From positions 1 through 24,497 of the IMG/VR virus record IMGVR_UViG_3300030012_003086: a DNA stretch of 24,497 bases; one strand, 5' to 3'. Source of the stretch: a virus. A program made the position numbers and the translations under genes. Below are positions 1-6,845 of the stretch, in pieces (the stretch's first letter is position 1; every line of letters starts with the position of its first letter). The notes under the pieces are model-generated. The model saw only the letters and a program-made list of their open reading frames with translations. It ran no database searches and was not told where the DNA came from.

Positions 1-337
1 TGCTATCAAAGCCATGTTCATTATCAAAGTAGTCGCTATATCCTCTACTCCCATCACCAAGAGTCCCTTTACGAATAGTAATTATGCTTCTGCTACTTGG
101 TATATCAACAACATAACCATCAGTTTTGATTCCCATTTCTTCTAATTTATCGTATGCTCTTATTTGCAGATTTCCATGATTGTCTTTCAAATCAACTAAA
201 AAAGAACCATCAGATTCTTTTGGATAGAAATTAGAATACGCTGATGCGTAACCATCTTTAATTGAAGATATTTCCTTTTCAATAAAGTCCTCTAAACTAA
301 TTACTTTCTTTTCTTTTAGTATATCTTGCCAAGTCAT
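1..337 (-). CDS. Partial protein with N-terminal WQDILK tag
   Basis: The gene starts at 337 (ATG behind CAGGTGAGAAGAA, a good SD) and runs off the left edge; 112 residues are visible. It begins MTWQDILKEKK, the same short W-x-x-I-L-K peptide that opens most proteins of this operon, but the following residues do not show the NLDWDEE segment of the large paralog family. The rest is mixed alpha/beta in character (a helix rich in E/K/D, then short beta-like stretches around IRAYDKLEEMGIKTDGYVVDI). I do not recognise a family. It is the most downstream visible gene of the minus-strand operon. A virion or virion-associated role is a guess from context only. Confidence 0.75.
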   Translation of the reverse strand, partial: MTWQDILKEKKVISLEDFIEKEISSIKDGYASAYSNFYPKESDGSFLVDLKDNHGNLQIRAYDKLEEMGIKTDGYVVDIPSSRSIITIRKGTLGDGSRGYSDYFDNEHGFDS

Positions 338-441
338 TTCTTCTCACCTGTAATCAAATCTTTCCTTTGCTTTTGTTCTTCTATGTCTAACTGTTTTGAT
401 TTAGAATCAAACCAACTATCAAGCAAAATACACCGAGTCAT
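334..441 (-). CDS. Small hypothetical protein (35 aa)
   Basis: This short reading frame starts with ATG at 441 and stops in an ATGA overlap with the next gene (start 337), the same coupling seen elsewhere in this operon. It fills most of the otherwise empty 158-bp gap between 337 and 496. The predicted peptide begins MTRCILLDSWFDSKSK and is charged in its second half. No clear SD precedes it and there is no N-terminal W-x-x-I-L-K tag, so it could be a chance frame. Confidence 0.35.
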   Translation of the reverse strand: MTRCILLDSWFDSKSKQLDIEEQKQRKDLITGEKK

Positions 442-495
442 GGAAATGACGAATAGGGCTTTACTTATTAATTTGACTATGTAAATCGCAATACG

Positions 496-996
496 TCATG
501 TTTTGCGAAAGTCTATATCAGCATCTAAATCTTGAGAATATGTGGCAAATCTAAGTTTTCTTCCTTCTTCATAATAATCATCATCAGGGCCACCTTTAGC
601 AAAATATAAAACTTCAACTCTGAATATTTGATATCTAGGGCGAGACTGAGGTTCAAAAACACCATACTTTACCGTATAAAAATATTCAACACCATCAATA
701 TTCATTGTATTACGCCTAAGTTTAGTTTTATTTTTCTTTGCTGATTCTATCTCTTTTATTACGGCACAGGCAACTTCTTCGGGTATGGGAATAAAATTAA
801 AATGACCTTTAGAACTTCTGCTAAACTCATCCACTTTCCTTGCGTAAGGATGACTTTTTGCTTTGTCATAATATTCTTTTAATTTCTTAAGACAATTAGA
901 TTCCTCTTCTTCGGGGACAGTTTCATCATCCCAATCAAGATTAACTAATTGTCTAGAGGACTGTTTTATATTCTTGATAATATTCCACCACATCAT
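496..996 (-). CDS. Tagged tandem-paralog protein, subfamily 2
   Basis: This 166-residue protein belongs to the tandem family of this operon. It opens MMWWNIIKNIKQSSRQ, then NLDWDDETVPEEEE (acidic linker, residues about 18-32), then CLKKLKEYYDKAKSHP (helix), and a conserved PEEVAC segment followed by a helix near residues 70-85. The second half is beta-rich and ends in charged residues. Its start overlaps the stop of the upstream paralog (ATGA-type, 993-996), and its SD (GGGGG) lies inside the last codons of that gene. By the C-S-H-P and PE-VAC pattern it groups with the genes at 1651-2109 and 3991-4419. Function unknown. Confidence 0.85.
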   Translation of the reverse strand: MMWWNIIKNIKQSSRQLVNLDWDDETVPEEEESNCLKKLKEYYDKAKSHPYARKVDEFSRSSKGHFNFIPIPEEVACAVIKEIESAKKNKTKLRRNTMNIDGVEYFYTVKYGVFEPQSRPRYQIFRVEVLYFAKGGPDDDYYEEGRKLRFATYSQDLDADIDFRKT

Positions 997-1646
997 AACA
1001 TCCCCCTAATTTTTTTGGCTATTGTAACACAATCAGTAAACATTTCATGGTGAGTAAGTTCTGACATATCTTCAACAGAAGAAAACGATGGAAGACTAGA
1101 AGCATATTGTTCTGATTCTGTATATTTGGAAGGCCTGCAAAAAAACTTAAAGAATACAAAATTGTCTTTATCCAAATCATCTAAAGTGGTTCTTGCTACA
1201 AATCCATAATCATCATATCTAGTTTTACTAGTATATTTTATTTCTTTGTTTGGACCTAAATTTAATGGGCCTCTTATATCTCTTTTAGATATAGCAGCAC
1301 CTAACGCTTCCTTCATCTTTTCATTGAACATACAGATTTCATCTTCTGGGAATTTATCTATATCTCCAACATCAATTTCAATAGTAACGGCACTTCTAGT
1401 AAACCTATCTTTGCTAGATTTGAAAGGTATTCTTTTATCTATCCATCCGCCACTGTCATATTCATCTGTAAAATTAAGATTAGAAACACTATTAAGAGAA
1501 GAAAGGTATTGATGAACTGCCCTTAATTTCTTTTTACAATCTTCTTCTTCTTGTTCTGAATCGGGAACCATCTCTTCATCCCAATCAAGATTAATCATTT
1601 CTCTAGAGGCTTGTCTAGTTTCTTTGATTATGTTCCACCACCACAT
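993..1646 (-). CDS. Tagged tandem-paralog protein, subfamily 1
   Basis: This 217-residue protein begins MWWWNIIKETRQASRE followed by INLDWDEEMVPD and an acidic stretch, then CKKKLRAVHQYLSS. It is the longer subfamily type: the mid-region carries FPEDEICMFNEKMKEAL (about residues 99-115), matching FSNEEVCTFNEYLKQA and FTEEAACVWLAEFKKV in the genes at 2106 and 2675. The C-terminus is KKIRGML; the codons for RGM (AGG GGG ATG) also form the SD of the next gene, whose ATG overlaps the stop. Its own ATG follows GGAGGTAATCAA, encoded by the C-terminal LDWR codons of the upstream gene. Function unknown; no membrane segment or catalytic motif seen. Confidence 0.87.
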   Translation of the reverse strand: MWWWNIIKETRQASREMINLDWDEEMVPDSEQEEEDCKKKLRAVHQYLSSLNSVSNLNFTDEYDSGGWIDKRIPFKSSKDRFTRSAVTIEIDVGDIDKFPEDEICMFNEKMKEALGAAISKRDIRGPLNLGPNKEIKYTSKTRYDDYGFVARTTLDDLDKDNFVFFKFFCRPSKYTESEQYASSLPSFSSVEDMSELTHHEMFTDCVTIAKKIRGML

Positions 1647-1650
1647 TTGA

Positions 1651-2109
1651 TTACCTCCAATCTAATTCTTTAGGGTCATTTTTACTACTGTATTTGGGGG
1701 TAGTTGTTCCAAAATAAATAGTTTTGTTGCCTGCACCTCTCTTAAAAATAACAAAGAGAAAACTTCTTTCATTCCAAACCATTTGTATTGTATATCCTTC
1801 AAAATCATGAATTATTGAATCAGTTATTATTCTAAGTCTTTCATCCCTAGATGAGTATGGGGTTGTAAATTCGGCATCTGCAATCATCTCTAAAGATTTA
1901 CATGCCACACTTTCCGGCAAATCTTTAATTTTCCAACTGTGAAAATCAGAAAAATAATATTTATGTTGTGTTACCTTTTCATACATTTGTTTTAATCTCT
2001 TAATGCAACTGTCTTCTTCTGCTTCCGGTTGAATTTCTTCATCCCAATCTAAGTTTATCAACTGTCTAGAAGTTTGCTTAGATTCTTTAAGGATATCAAA
2101 CCACATCAT
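1651..2109 (-). CDS. Tagged tandem-paralog protein, subfamily 2
   Basis: The 152-residue product starts MMWFDILKESKQTSRQ, continues LINLDWDEEIQPEAEED, and then CIKRLKQMYEKVTQHKYYF. The LPESVACKSLEMI helix corresponds to PEEVAC and PEAVAC in its closest siblings (496-996 and 3991-4419). The C-terminal half is beta-rich and it ends PKELDWR; TGG AGG TAA at the stop doubles as the SD of the next gene 5 bases away. The start overlaps the upstream stop in an ATGA arrangement, so translation is probably coupled. Function unknown. Confidence 0.87.
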   Translation of the reverse strand: MMWFDILKESKQTSRQLINLDWDEEIQPEAEEDSCIKRLKQMYEKVTQHKYYFSDFHSWKIKDLPESVACKSLEMIADAEFTTPYSSRDERLRIITDSIIHDFEGYTIQMVWNERSFLFVIFKRGAGNKTIYFGTTTPKYSSKNDPKELDWR

Positions 2110-2678
2110 AACATCCCCTTAATTTTTGTAACTAGAGAAACTATTTCATCAGAAATCGTGTCATATTCTTTTCTAAAAGGAAAATATGCTATGTTAAACT
2201 CTAAACTAAAAAAAGAATCTTCTTTCGCAATATACGAAACATCACCATTAAAACCAAGTTTATTAGGAGCGTGGTGAACTCTCGCATAAGAGTGGCCCTT
2301 TTCGTAATTACGCGTAGGAATACGTTCTTTTAGGTCTTTTCCATCAATAATTGCTTGACAGGCCTGTTTTAAATATTCATTAAATGTGCAAACTTCTTCG
2401 TTGGAAAACTTATCAAGAAATCGAAGATGAATAAATATTTGAAACTTAGGACTAAGTCCCGGTTCAAAATTATTAACGAATCTAGTAAGAGAACGTTGTC
2501 CATTATCGTTAGTTTCATTAAACTTAATATCATTAGAAGAACGAATATACTCATAAACTGAAAGAAGTTTCTTTTTACAGTCTTCTTCCTCTTGCATTGG
2601 GACTGCTTCTTCTTCCCAATCTAAGTTTATCATTTCCTTAAACTGTTGTTGGGCTTTAATGATATCCCACCACATCAT
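2106..2678 (-). CDS. Tagged tandem-paralog protein, subfamily 1
   Basis: This is a 190-residue paralog beginning MMWWDIIKAQQQFKEM, then INLDWEEEAVPMQEEED and CKKKLLSVYEYIRSSNDI. Mid-protein it has FSNEEVCTFNEYLKQACQ. It ends VTKIKGML, close to KKIRGML and EKVRGMI in its siblings; this tail contains AAGGGGATG, the SD of the following gene. The tag helix is slightly divergent (AQQQ instead of K-x-K-Q). The start overlaps the stop of the 2675-3286 gene. Function unknown, with no recognisable enzyme motif. Confidence 0.87.
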   Translation of the reverse strand: MMWWDIIKAQQQFKEMINLDWEEEAVPMQEEEDCKKKLLSVYEYIRSSNDIKFNETNDNGQRSLTRFVNNFEPGLSPKFQIFIHLRFLDKFSNEEVCTFNEYLKQACQAIIDGKDLKERIPTRNYEKGHSYARVHHAPNKLGFNGDVSYIAKEDSFFSLEFNIAYFPFRKEYDTISDEIVSLVTKIKGML

Positions 2679-3286
2679 ATCATACCCCTAACTTTTTCTA
2701 AAAAGGCCCTAATGCCGTCTTCTTCAATAGCAGGGGGATAAGGCATCCAATACATACTTATAGAAAATCTAGTATTATTCCCAACTGATGCTCCTGCATC
2801 TAATATTTTTGCACTAAGCATGTGCTGAGTGCCCTTTAGTCTTCCCATTGTTCCTCGACTACTATTTGAGTAAATATCAAATTCGCCTGCGTTTACTCTG
2901 TTACTTGAATTAGGAAGTTCATTTACAGGAGTATCTAAGTGACTAATAGCATGGTCTAATACCTTCTTAAATTCTGCTAACCAAACACATGCTGCTTCTT
3001 CAGTAAAAGAATTCATTCCTCGATGAAATGCAGTAATGTAAAGTGACATGTAAGGGTCTTGTCTTCGACCATGAATATAGTGTTGACCGAAGGCTTCTCC
3101 ATTATCTAAATTAACCGCTTGATATTCAAAAGGCAAATCCTTGCTAGTTTTTAGAAAATCAAATAATTTCTGTAATCTATCTTTACACTTTTCATCTTCT
3201 TCTTCGGGTATTTGTTCTTCATCCCAATCTAGGTTAATTACTTCCTTAGAAGTCTGCTTAATATTTTTCAAAATATCCCACCACAT
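2675..3286 (-). CDS. Tagged tandem-paralog protein, subfamily 1
   Basis: The 203-residue product begins MWWDILKNIKQTSKEV followed by INLDWDEEQIPEEED and CKDRLQKLFDFLKTSKDL. FTEEAACVWLAEFKKVLDHAI corresponds to the conserved E-E-x-C helix of this subfamily. The last residues EKVRGMI carry the next gene's SD (AGGGG). Unlike its neighbours it has no visible SD: the ATG lies only a few bases after the stop of the upstream gene, so it probably depends on coupled reinitiation. Function unknown. Confidence 0.87.
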   Translation of the reverse strand: MWWDILKNIKQTSKEVINLDWDEEQIPEEEDEKCKDRLQKLFDFLKTSKDLPFEYQAVNLDNGEAFGQHYIHGRRQDPYMSLYITAFHRGMNSFTEEAACVWLAEFKKVLDHAISHLDTPVNELPNSSNRVNAGEFDIYSNSSRGTMGRLKGTQHMLSAKILDAGASVGNNTRFSISMYWMPYPPAIEEDGIRAFLEKVRGMI

Positions 3287-3290
3287 ATTA

Positions 3291-3989
3291 TCAAATCCAA
3301 TATTCTGTTTCTATTATTTCTTTGAGTTGTTCAAGGTCTTTTTCTAGCATCACCGGGCTGCCGTTGATTTCGAGTTTAGTAAACCAATAATACCACTGTT
3401 TAGAAAGAGCGTCAATACAGTAGTCTTCTAAATTGGGGTTATTGACATGGTTAATAAGTTCTTTTAAAAATTTACACATTCTTCTCATCCATAGATTTCT
3501 TCCGCCCACAAATCTTCCAACAAATGCTAAAATTTCTTTTGTATTTCCTTTGATTATTCCTATCTCCATTTCGGGTTCACATCTAGCCCATGTTCTAGTA
3601 AGGCCCGAATTCATCAAATATTCAACAGGTCCGAAGCGGTCCTTCACAATAGAAATAAATATATCAAACCAACCTGTTCCTACTTTACTTGGCGTTAATT
3701 CAAAACTAATACTACCGGTAATATCGCCTTTATAATCTATATCTCCATCTGGACCACCTTGCTGAAATTTTTGCTTAATTAAACAAGCCAATTCATTAGA
3801 AATTTTATTTATTGTTGGCCCCTGAATACGATGTGTAACTAAATCCTCATACTTCAATATAATATTATGATATTCCACAAGCCACTTTAAACAGTCTTCA
3901 TCTTCTATGGAAATTGCTTCTTCATCCCAATCTAAATTTACTAATTGCCTAGAGGACTGTTTAGTGTTTTTAACGATATTCCACCACAT
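3291..3989 (-). CDS. Tagged tandem-paralog protein, longest member
   Basis: The chosen start is the ATG at 3989, giving 232 residues beginning MWWNIVKNTKQSSRQ. An in-frame ATG further upstream exists, but the 3989 ATG sits right behind GGAGGTAAC and matches the family N-terminus exactly. The tag is followed by VNLDWDEEAISIEDED and CLKWLVEYHNII, then ISNELACLIKQKF, the family helix. The C-terminal two thirds are unlike the other members, with a Trp- and Arg-rich stretch (GGRNLWMRRMCKFLKEL) and an acidic end. It is a fusion of the shared N-terminal part with a distinct larger domain that I do not recognise. Confidence 0.85.
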   Translation of the reverse strand: MWWNIVKNTKQSSRQLVNLDWDEEAISIEDEDCLKWLVEYHNIILKYEDLVTHRIQGPTINKISNELACLIKQKFQQGGPDGDIDYKGDITGSISFELTPSKVGTGWFDIFISIVKDRFGPVEYLMNSGLTRTWARCEPEMEIGIIKGNTKEILAFVGRFVGGRNLWMRRMCKFLKELINHVNNPNLEDYCIDALSKQWYYWFTKLEINGSPVMLEKDLEQLKEIIETEYWI

Positions 3990-3990
3990 G

Positions 3991-4419
3991 TTACCTCCAA
4001 TCCAATTCTTCAAGTGTGTATTTTTCGTCTTTATTATAGGCATATATTCCAAGCACAGTCCCATGATGGAACGCTTTTTCTCGGAAAATAGTAATACCGA
4101 AACCGGTTATATCATACATAGATACAATGTAATACCCATCTATGAAATCAGACAAGGAAGTGGTATCTTTTCCTAATTGTCTGATAAAGTCTAAAGCCCT
4201 ACATGCCACCGCTTCCGGCATTTCTTTTATCATAGGGTTAGTAAATCTAGTTTCTGTTTCTTTAATAACAGGATGATTTTTTGCTTTCTCAACCACCCTT
4301 CTTAATTCCTTAATGCAGGTATCTTTATCCTTTTCCGGTAATTGTTCTTCATCCCAATTCAAATTCACTATCTCTCTAGAAGTAGTCTTAGACTCCTTCA
4401 AAATAGAACGCCAAGACAA
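3991..4419 (-). CDS. Tagged tandem-paralog protein, TTG start
   Basis: This 142-residue protein begins with a TTG codon at 4419, preceded by AAGGTGATG as SD. The non-ATG start is supported by homology: it places Trp at position 3 (MSWRSILKESKTTSRE) exactly as in the other tagged proteins. It continues IVNLNWDEEQLPEKDKD, CIKELRRVVEKAKNHP and MPEAVACRALDFI, so it is a full subfamily 2 member. It ends EELDWR; the TGGAGGTAA at its stop is the SD for the next gene. It is the first (most upstream) member of the run of seven paralogs. Function unknown. Confidence 0.85.
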   Translation of the reverse strand: MSWRSILKESKTTSREIVNLNWDEEQLPEKDKDTCIKELRRVVEKAKNHPVIKETETRFTNPMIKEMPEAVACRALDFIRQLGKDTTSLSDFIDGYYIVSMYDITGFGITIFREKAFHHGTVLGIYAYNKDEKYTLEELDWR

Positions 4420-4423
4420 AGCA

Positions 4424-5098
4424 TCACCTTCTCAATTGATTAAACCATTCAGACTTAAAAAATTCTGAGAAGTCCTTTCCTTCAAATTTCATATCAGAAA
4501 AGTCGCCTTCTTCATCCGGCACATTAATTGCAGTTCTCTCTTCTCTAAGGTCAGCATCCTCTAATATACCCGAAGCCGCCTCACTATACGCATACATCAT
4601 AACTAAAACCATAATGTATTTTACGAAATTTTTACTCACAGGACTAGATAATATTCCTTTTATTATGCCTTCAAATTCAATATCTAATCCTAAATCTTTA
4701 GAAACGGCATCAACGGCAGAATCAACTATTCCATCTAATATTGATTCAGGAATATCTATATCAGGGGCATCTTCACTATCAAAGTCTATTTCCATCTCAT
4801 CCAATTCTTCTTTTGAAATCTTAATTTCTCTCTTTTGATATTCCTTAAATGCTGCTAGAATTATACCACCGGTAGTTTTAGACGCAATTTCAATTTGAGA
4901 AGATTCGAGAAATGGCCCATCCTCGGCTCGCAAACCTTCTTTCTCCGGGGTTTCTGTTTTGCTAAGAGAGTCTATCATTTCAGTAAGATAGGAATTGGTT
5001 GCTTTGTAAATACCTTTTCCGGTCCCATCAGATAATTTTTCTAAAAGTCTTTCTAGACGCTTATTTCCATGCTGCATTACTTCTCTTATGTCCACCAT
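4424..5098 (-). CDS. Hypothetical protein, possible single membrane segment
   Basis: This 224-residue protein starts at an ATG behind GAGATGAT. It lacks the W-x-x-I-L-K tag. The first 60 residues are charged and helical, residues about 90-120 are very acidic (EELDEMEIDFDSEDAPDID), and there is one hydrophobic stretch around residues 155-180 (FVKYIMVLVMMYAYSEAASG) that may cross a membrane or pack in a helical bundle. The C-terminus is acidic, then ends in FNQLRR, where AGAAGGTGA supplies the SD of the next gene. An integral virion protein or assembly factor is possible, but nothing identifies it. Confidence 0.8.
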   Translation of the reverse strand: MVDIREVMQHGNKRLERLLEKLSDGTGKGIYKATNSYLTEMIDSLSKTETPEKEGLRAEDGPFLESSQIEIASKTTGGIILAAFKEYQKREIKISKEELDEMEIDFDSEDAPDIDIPESILDGIVDSAVDAVSKDLGLDIEFEGIIKGILSSPVSKNFVKYIMVLVMMYAYSEAASGILEDADLREERTAINVPDEEGDFSDMKFEGKDFSEFFKSEWFNQLRR

Positions 5099-5107
5099 TT
5101 TATCATC

Positions 5108-5674
5108 TCAAATTGCGATTTTATCTGTCGCTTTATAATTGTAAACTAAATTACTCCTTACTGCGGCATCTAGATTGGATATTCTTTCGGACTGTTCCAT
5201 ATCTTTTAGACTTTTTTGTATTTGAATAAGATATATTGTCTTAATTTGGTTTGTCAGTTGACTATCCAAATTTGGGTTAAACCCGCTTTGGTCAAAAACA
5301 TCCTGTTTAGCATCAGAAGGGGGTTTTCCTGCCATAGCAGCATACGCTTTTCTTTCTTTATTTCTTTTATCAACATACTGTAAGCCATCATAGAATATAA
5401 TCTTACCATTCTGAATTCCAAAAATATTGTCTTCCCAAATAACAAATTGAGTATTTGGGTATTTTTCAAGAGTTCTCAAATACTCGGTTTTATTTCCTCC
5501 TAATTGAGCGTCATCCATAGAATCAATTTTGTCTATCATAGTTTTGGTGTTTCCATATAAGTCTTTAGATTGTTTAATTTTATTCAAATATTTCTCTGCG
5601 TAAAGGACGGCTAACTCTTCAACAAATTCGTCAATATCCTCATTTACAAATACTTTGAGAATATCTTGCCACAT
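5108..5674 (-). CDS. Tagged hypothetical protein (188 aa)
   Basis: It begins MWQDILKVFVNEDIDEFVEEL, so it has the short operon tag at the extreme N-terminus but not the NLDWDEE segment; the tag leads directly into a different protein. It is mostly helical, with a short beta-like FVIWEDNIFGIQNGKIIFYDG near the middle and a helical C-terminus. The ATG follows TTTGGAGAAATTAAC. The 5' leader (5675-5720) resembles that of the gene starting at 5902. I do not recognise the fold. Confidence 0.8.
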   Translation of the reverse strand: MWQDILKVFVNEDIDEFVEELAVLYAEKYLNKIKQSKDLYGNTKTMIDKIDSMDDAQLGGNKTEYLRTLEKYPNTQFVIWEDNIFGIQNGKIIFYDGLQYVDKRNKERKAYAAMAGKPPSDAKQDVFDQSGFNPNLDSQLTNQIKTIYLIQIQKSLKDMEQSERISNLDAAVRSNLVYNYKATDKIAI

Positions 5675-5720
5675 GTTAATTTCTCCAAAAAATTTTGGCG
5701 GAATTTTTTTTCACATTTGG
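5675..5720 (-). promoter_or_regulatory. 5' leader, copy A
   Basis: On the minus strand this leader reads AAATTCCGCCAAAA, then ATTTTTTGGAGAAA, then TTAACATG at the start codon. The leader of the gene starting at 5902 has AAATTCCACCACATTTTTTG, then AGAAA, and also ends in TTAACATG. The two are clearly related, and this one contains the SD (GGAGA). It also holds a CCAAAATTTTTTGG palindrome-like core. It may be a duplicated promoter or leader, but I see no obvious TATA box. Confidence 0.4.
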
Positions 5721-5902
5721 CTTTGAACCCAAGCCATCGCTTTATCATAACCTGCTCTAATATCTGCTGGCATTTTAGGAACAAGACTTTCTATCTTTGA
5801 TTTAAACTTCTGTGCCTCTTTCGGACCATATTCTAATGCAACTGCCGCTTCCATCATACTCAAGTTTAGTGGTTTTCGTTTCAGTATATCTTCCCAATCC
5901 AT
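5711..5902 (-). CDS. Small tagged protein (63 aa)
   Basis: I place the start at the ATG at 5902, because MDWEDILKRKP then matches the tag seen in neighbouring proteins; an in-frame TTG three codons upstream is less likely. After the tag comes a compact helical sequence (MMEAAVALEYGPKEAQKFKSK, split by a turn) and a C-terminal helix ending AMAWVQSQM. With so little beyond the tag, this protein may be close to a minimal tagged domain. It is the first tagged gene of the minus-strand operon. Confidence 0.75.
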   Translation of the reverse strand: MDWEDILKRKPLNLSMMEAAVALEYGPKEAQKFKSKIESLVPKMPADIRAGYDKAMAWVQSQM

Positions 5903-5995
5903 GTTAATCAACTCGTTTTTCTCAAAAAATGTGGTGGAATTTATTTGGCACTTGCGCCCGGTTTTAAATTTTATGTTTTATATTCCCAGAATAAG
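5903..5995 (-). promoter_or_regulatory. Leader copy B and candidate operon promoter
   Basis: Just upstream of the ATG at 5902, the minus strand carries AAATTCCACC, then ACATTTTTTGAGAAA, related to the leader of the next gene. About 65-85 bases upstream is an AT-rich stretch reading GAATATAAAACATAAAATTT on the minus strand, which could hold a TATA box for the left operon. The distance fits a leader of about 40-60 nt. This is a reading of base composition only. Confidence 0.35.
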
Positions 5996-6029
5996 AATCA
6001 GTGGTTTTAATTATTAGGCTTTTATTTAT

Positions 6030-6272
6030 TTAATTTAAATCTAATTTAGTTTGTTTAGTATCTGTATTAACTTTAGGTATTGTTTCTTGTTCTTTAGATT
6101 TCTTCTTTTTAGGTATTTTCTTAAACTTCCAGTCCTTTAAAGGCTTACCTGTTTGTGCTCCTGCGGTTATTTCTTTAGGTAATTTAGATTGTTTATTTTT
6201 AATTACAGTAAACCAACTTGGAGTATCTGTCATGTGAACAATACTGTGCAAAGTGGCTTCGGTTATAATCAT
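6030..6272 (-). CDS. Lysine-rich hypothetical protein (80 aa)
   Basis: The reading frame gives MIITEATLHSIVHMTDTPSW followed by FTVIKNKQSKLPKEI and a very basic C-terminal half (KKIPKKKKSKEQ, TKQTKLDLN). No SD precedes the ATG at 6272, so it may be leaderless, or translation may start at the internal Met that gives MTDTPSWFTVIK. With that start, W-F-T-V-I-K resembles a divergent form of the W-x-x-I-L-K tag. It lies 127 bases upstream of the first certain gene of the minus operon. A nucleic-acid-binding or packaging role would suit the charge, but is unproven. Confidence 0.5.
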   Translation of the reverse strand: MIITEATLHSIVHMTDTPSWFTVIKNKQSKLPKEITAGAQTGKPLKDWKFKKIPKKKKSKEQETIPKVNTDTKQTKLDLN

Positions 6273-6365
6273 TCTGTTATAGAACAGTAAAATAGGCTCG
6301 GAACTGTTAAAATATGACGATTTAGGCCTTATGCTTTAAAATAGAACAAAATAAAAAATTTGGAA

Positions 6366-6413
6366 CAAAGCCATATGGTTGTAAATTACTTTGTAAACGC
6401 AGGTTTTACAACC
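6366..6413 (+). repeat. CCATATGG-centred structured repeat, copy 1
   Basis: The copy contains CAAAG directly followed by CCATATGG. It then forms a nested structure: outer stem GGTTGTAAA (6377-6385) with TTTACAACC (6405-6413), enclosing a small hairpin TTAC-TTT-GTAA (6386-6396). Compared with copies 4 and 5, the outer stem and the small hairpin keep pairing although their bases differ. It lies in the gap between the genes at 6030-6272 (minus) and 6846-7085 (plus). Confidence 0.75.
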
Positions 6414-6429
6414 CTATATTTCCTATTTG

Positions 6430-6836
6430 GGTTTTTATTGTCTAAAGGGCACTTTGGACAGGGATTGACTGAATAAAGATACGAACAGGTCTTAAGGTGA
6501 ACATATCGAGGTGGTTCTCGCCGATAGTGTGTTTCAAAGCGGTTTAGTCGCTGACTTTGAAACATAACCGGTAAAGTTGAGTTGTTACCGACTTAATTCT
6601 CAATATATGTTGCAGTGGAGGATATAAGAGCATTGACTGTTCAAAAGACCCCTCCCTTATCGGTAATCAATTAAATCCGATATCCCACCCATTATATTCC
6701 CATATGGAGAAACAAAGCCGAAACGGTCAGGTATAATAGGTAAAGTTACAGAAGAGTAGTTTGCTAGCGACGAACTATAACTATCCGAAGACTTAGTAAT
6801 TCCTAGACCCTAGTAGGCGGCGTTTCTTCTTTACAG
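6430..6836 (+). ncRNA. ORF-free, hairpin-rich region: candidate structured RNA
   Basis: No convincing reading frame exists here on either strand, yet the sequence is full of inverted repeats. A 10-bp stem TGTTTCAAAG/CTTTGAAACA (6530-6539 with 6555-6564) encloses AGCG/CGCT. There are also CGAG/CTCG (6507-6520), CGGTAA/TTACCG around 6570-6590, TATCGG/CCGATA around 6658-6683, and AGTT/AACT inside GTTA/TAAC around 6744-6780. It has more G+C than the AT-rich gap near 10.3 kb. It does not match the RNase P, SRP or rRNA motifs I know. It may be a viral noncoding RNA, a long leader for the 6846 gene, or a DNA element. The strand is uncertain. Confidence 0.35.
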
Positions 6837-6845
6837 GTGGTTAAC

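Noticed and set aside
1246-1512. Plus-strand reading frames inside the minus-strand operon
   Set aside because: They are shadows of the tagged paralogs: hydrophobic and Ser/Leu-rich, without SD, lying wholly inside well-supported genes.
3990-4064. Longer version of the 3291 gene starting at 4064
   Set aside because: The upstream ATG has no SD, overlaps the previous gene, and would hide the family N-terminus; the ATG at 3989 has GGAGGTAAC directly before it.
6700-6720. A seventh CCATATGG followed by CAAAG
   Set aside because: The outer A/T of the palindrome and the surrounding hairpins are missing, and CAAAG is on the wrong side. It may be a decayed copy or chance.
6430-6836. RNase P RNA or SRP RNA
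   Set aside because: Fragments such as GGTCAGG and ACAGAAGAG occur, but the conserved cores of either RNA are not present in order.
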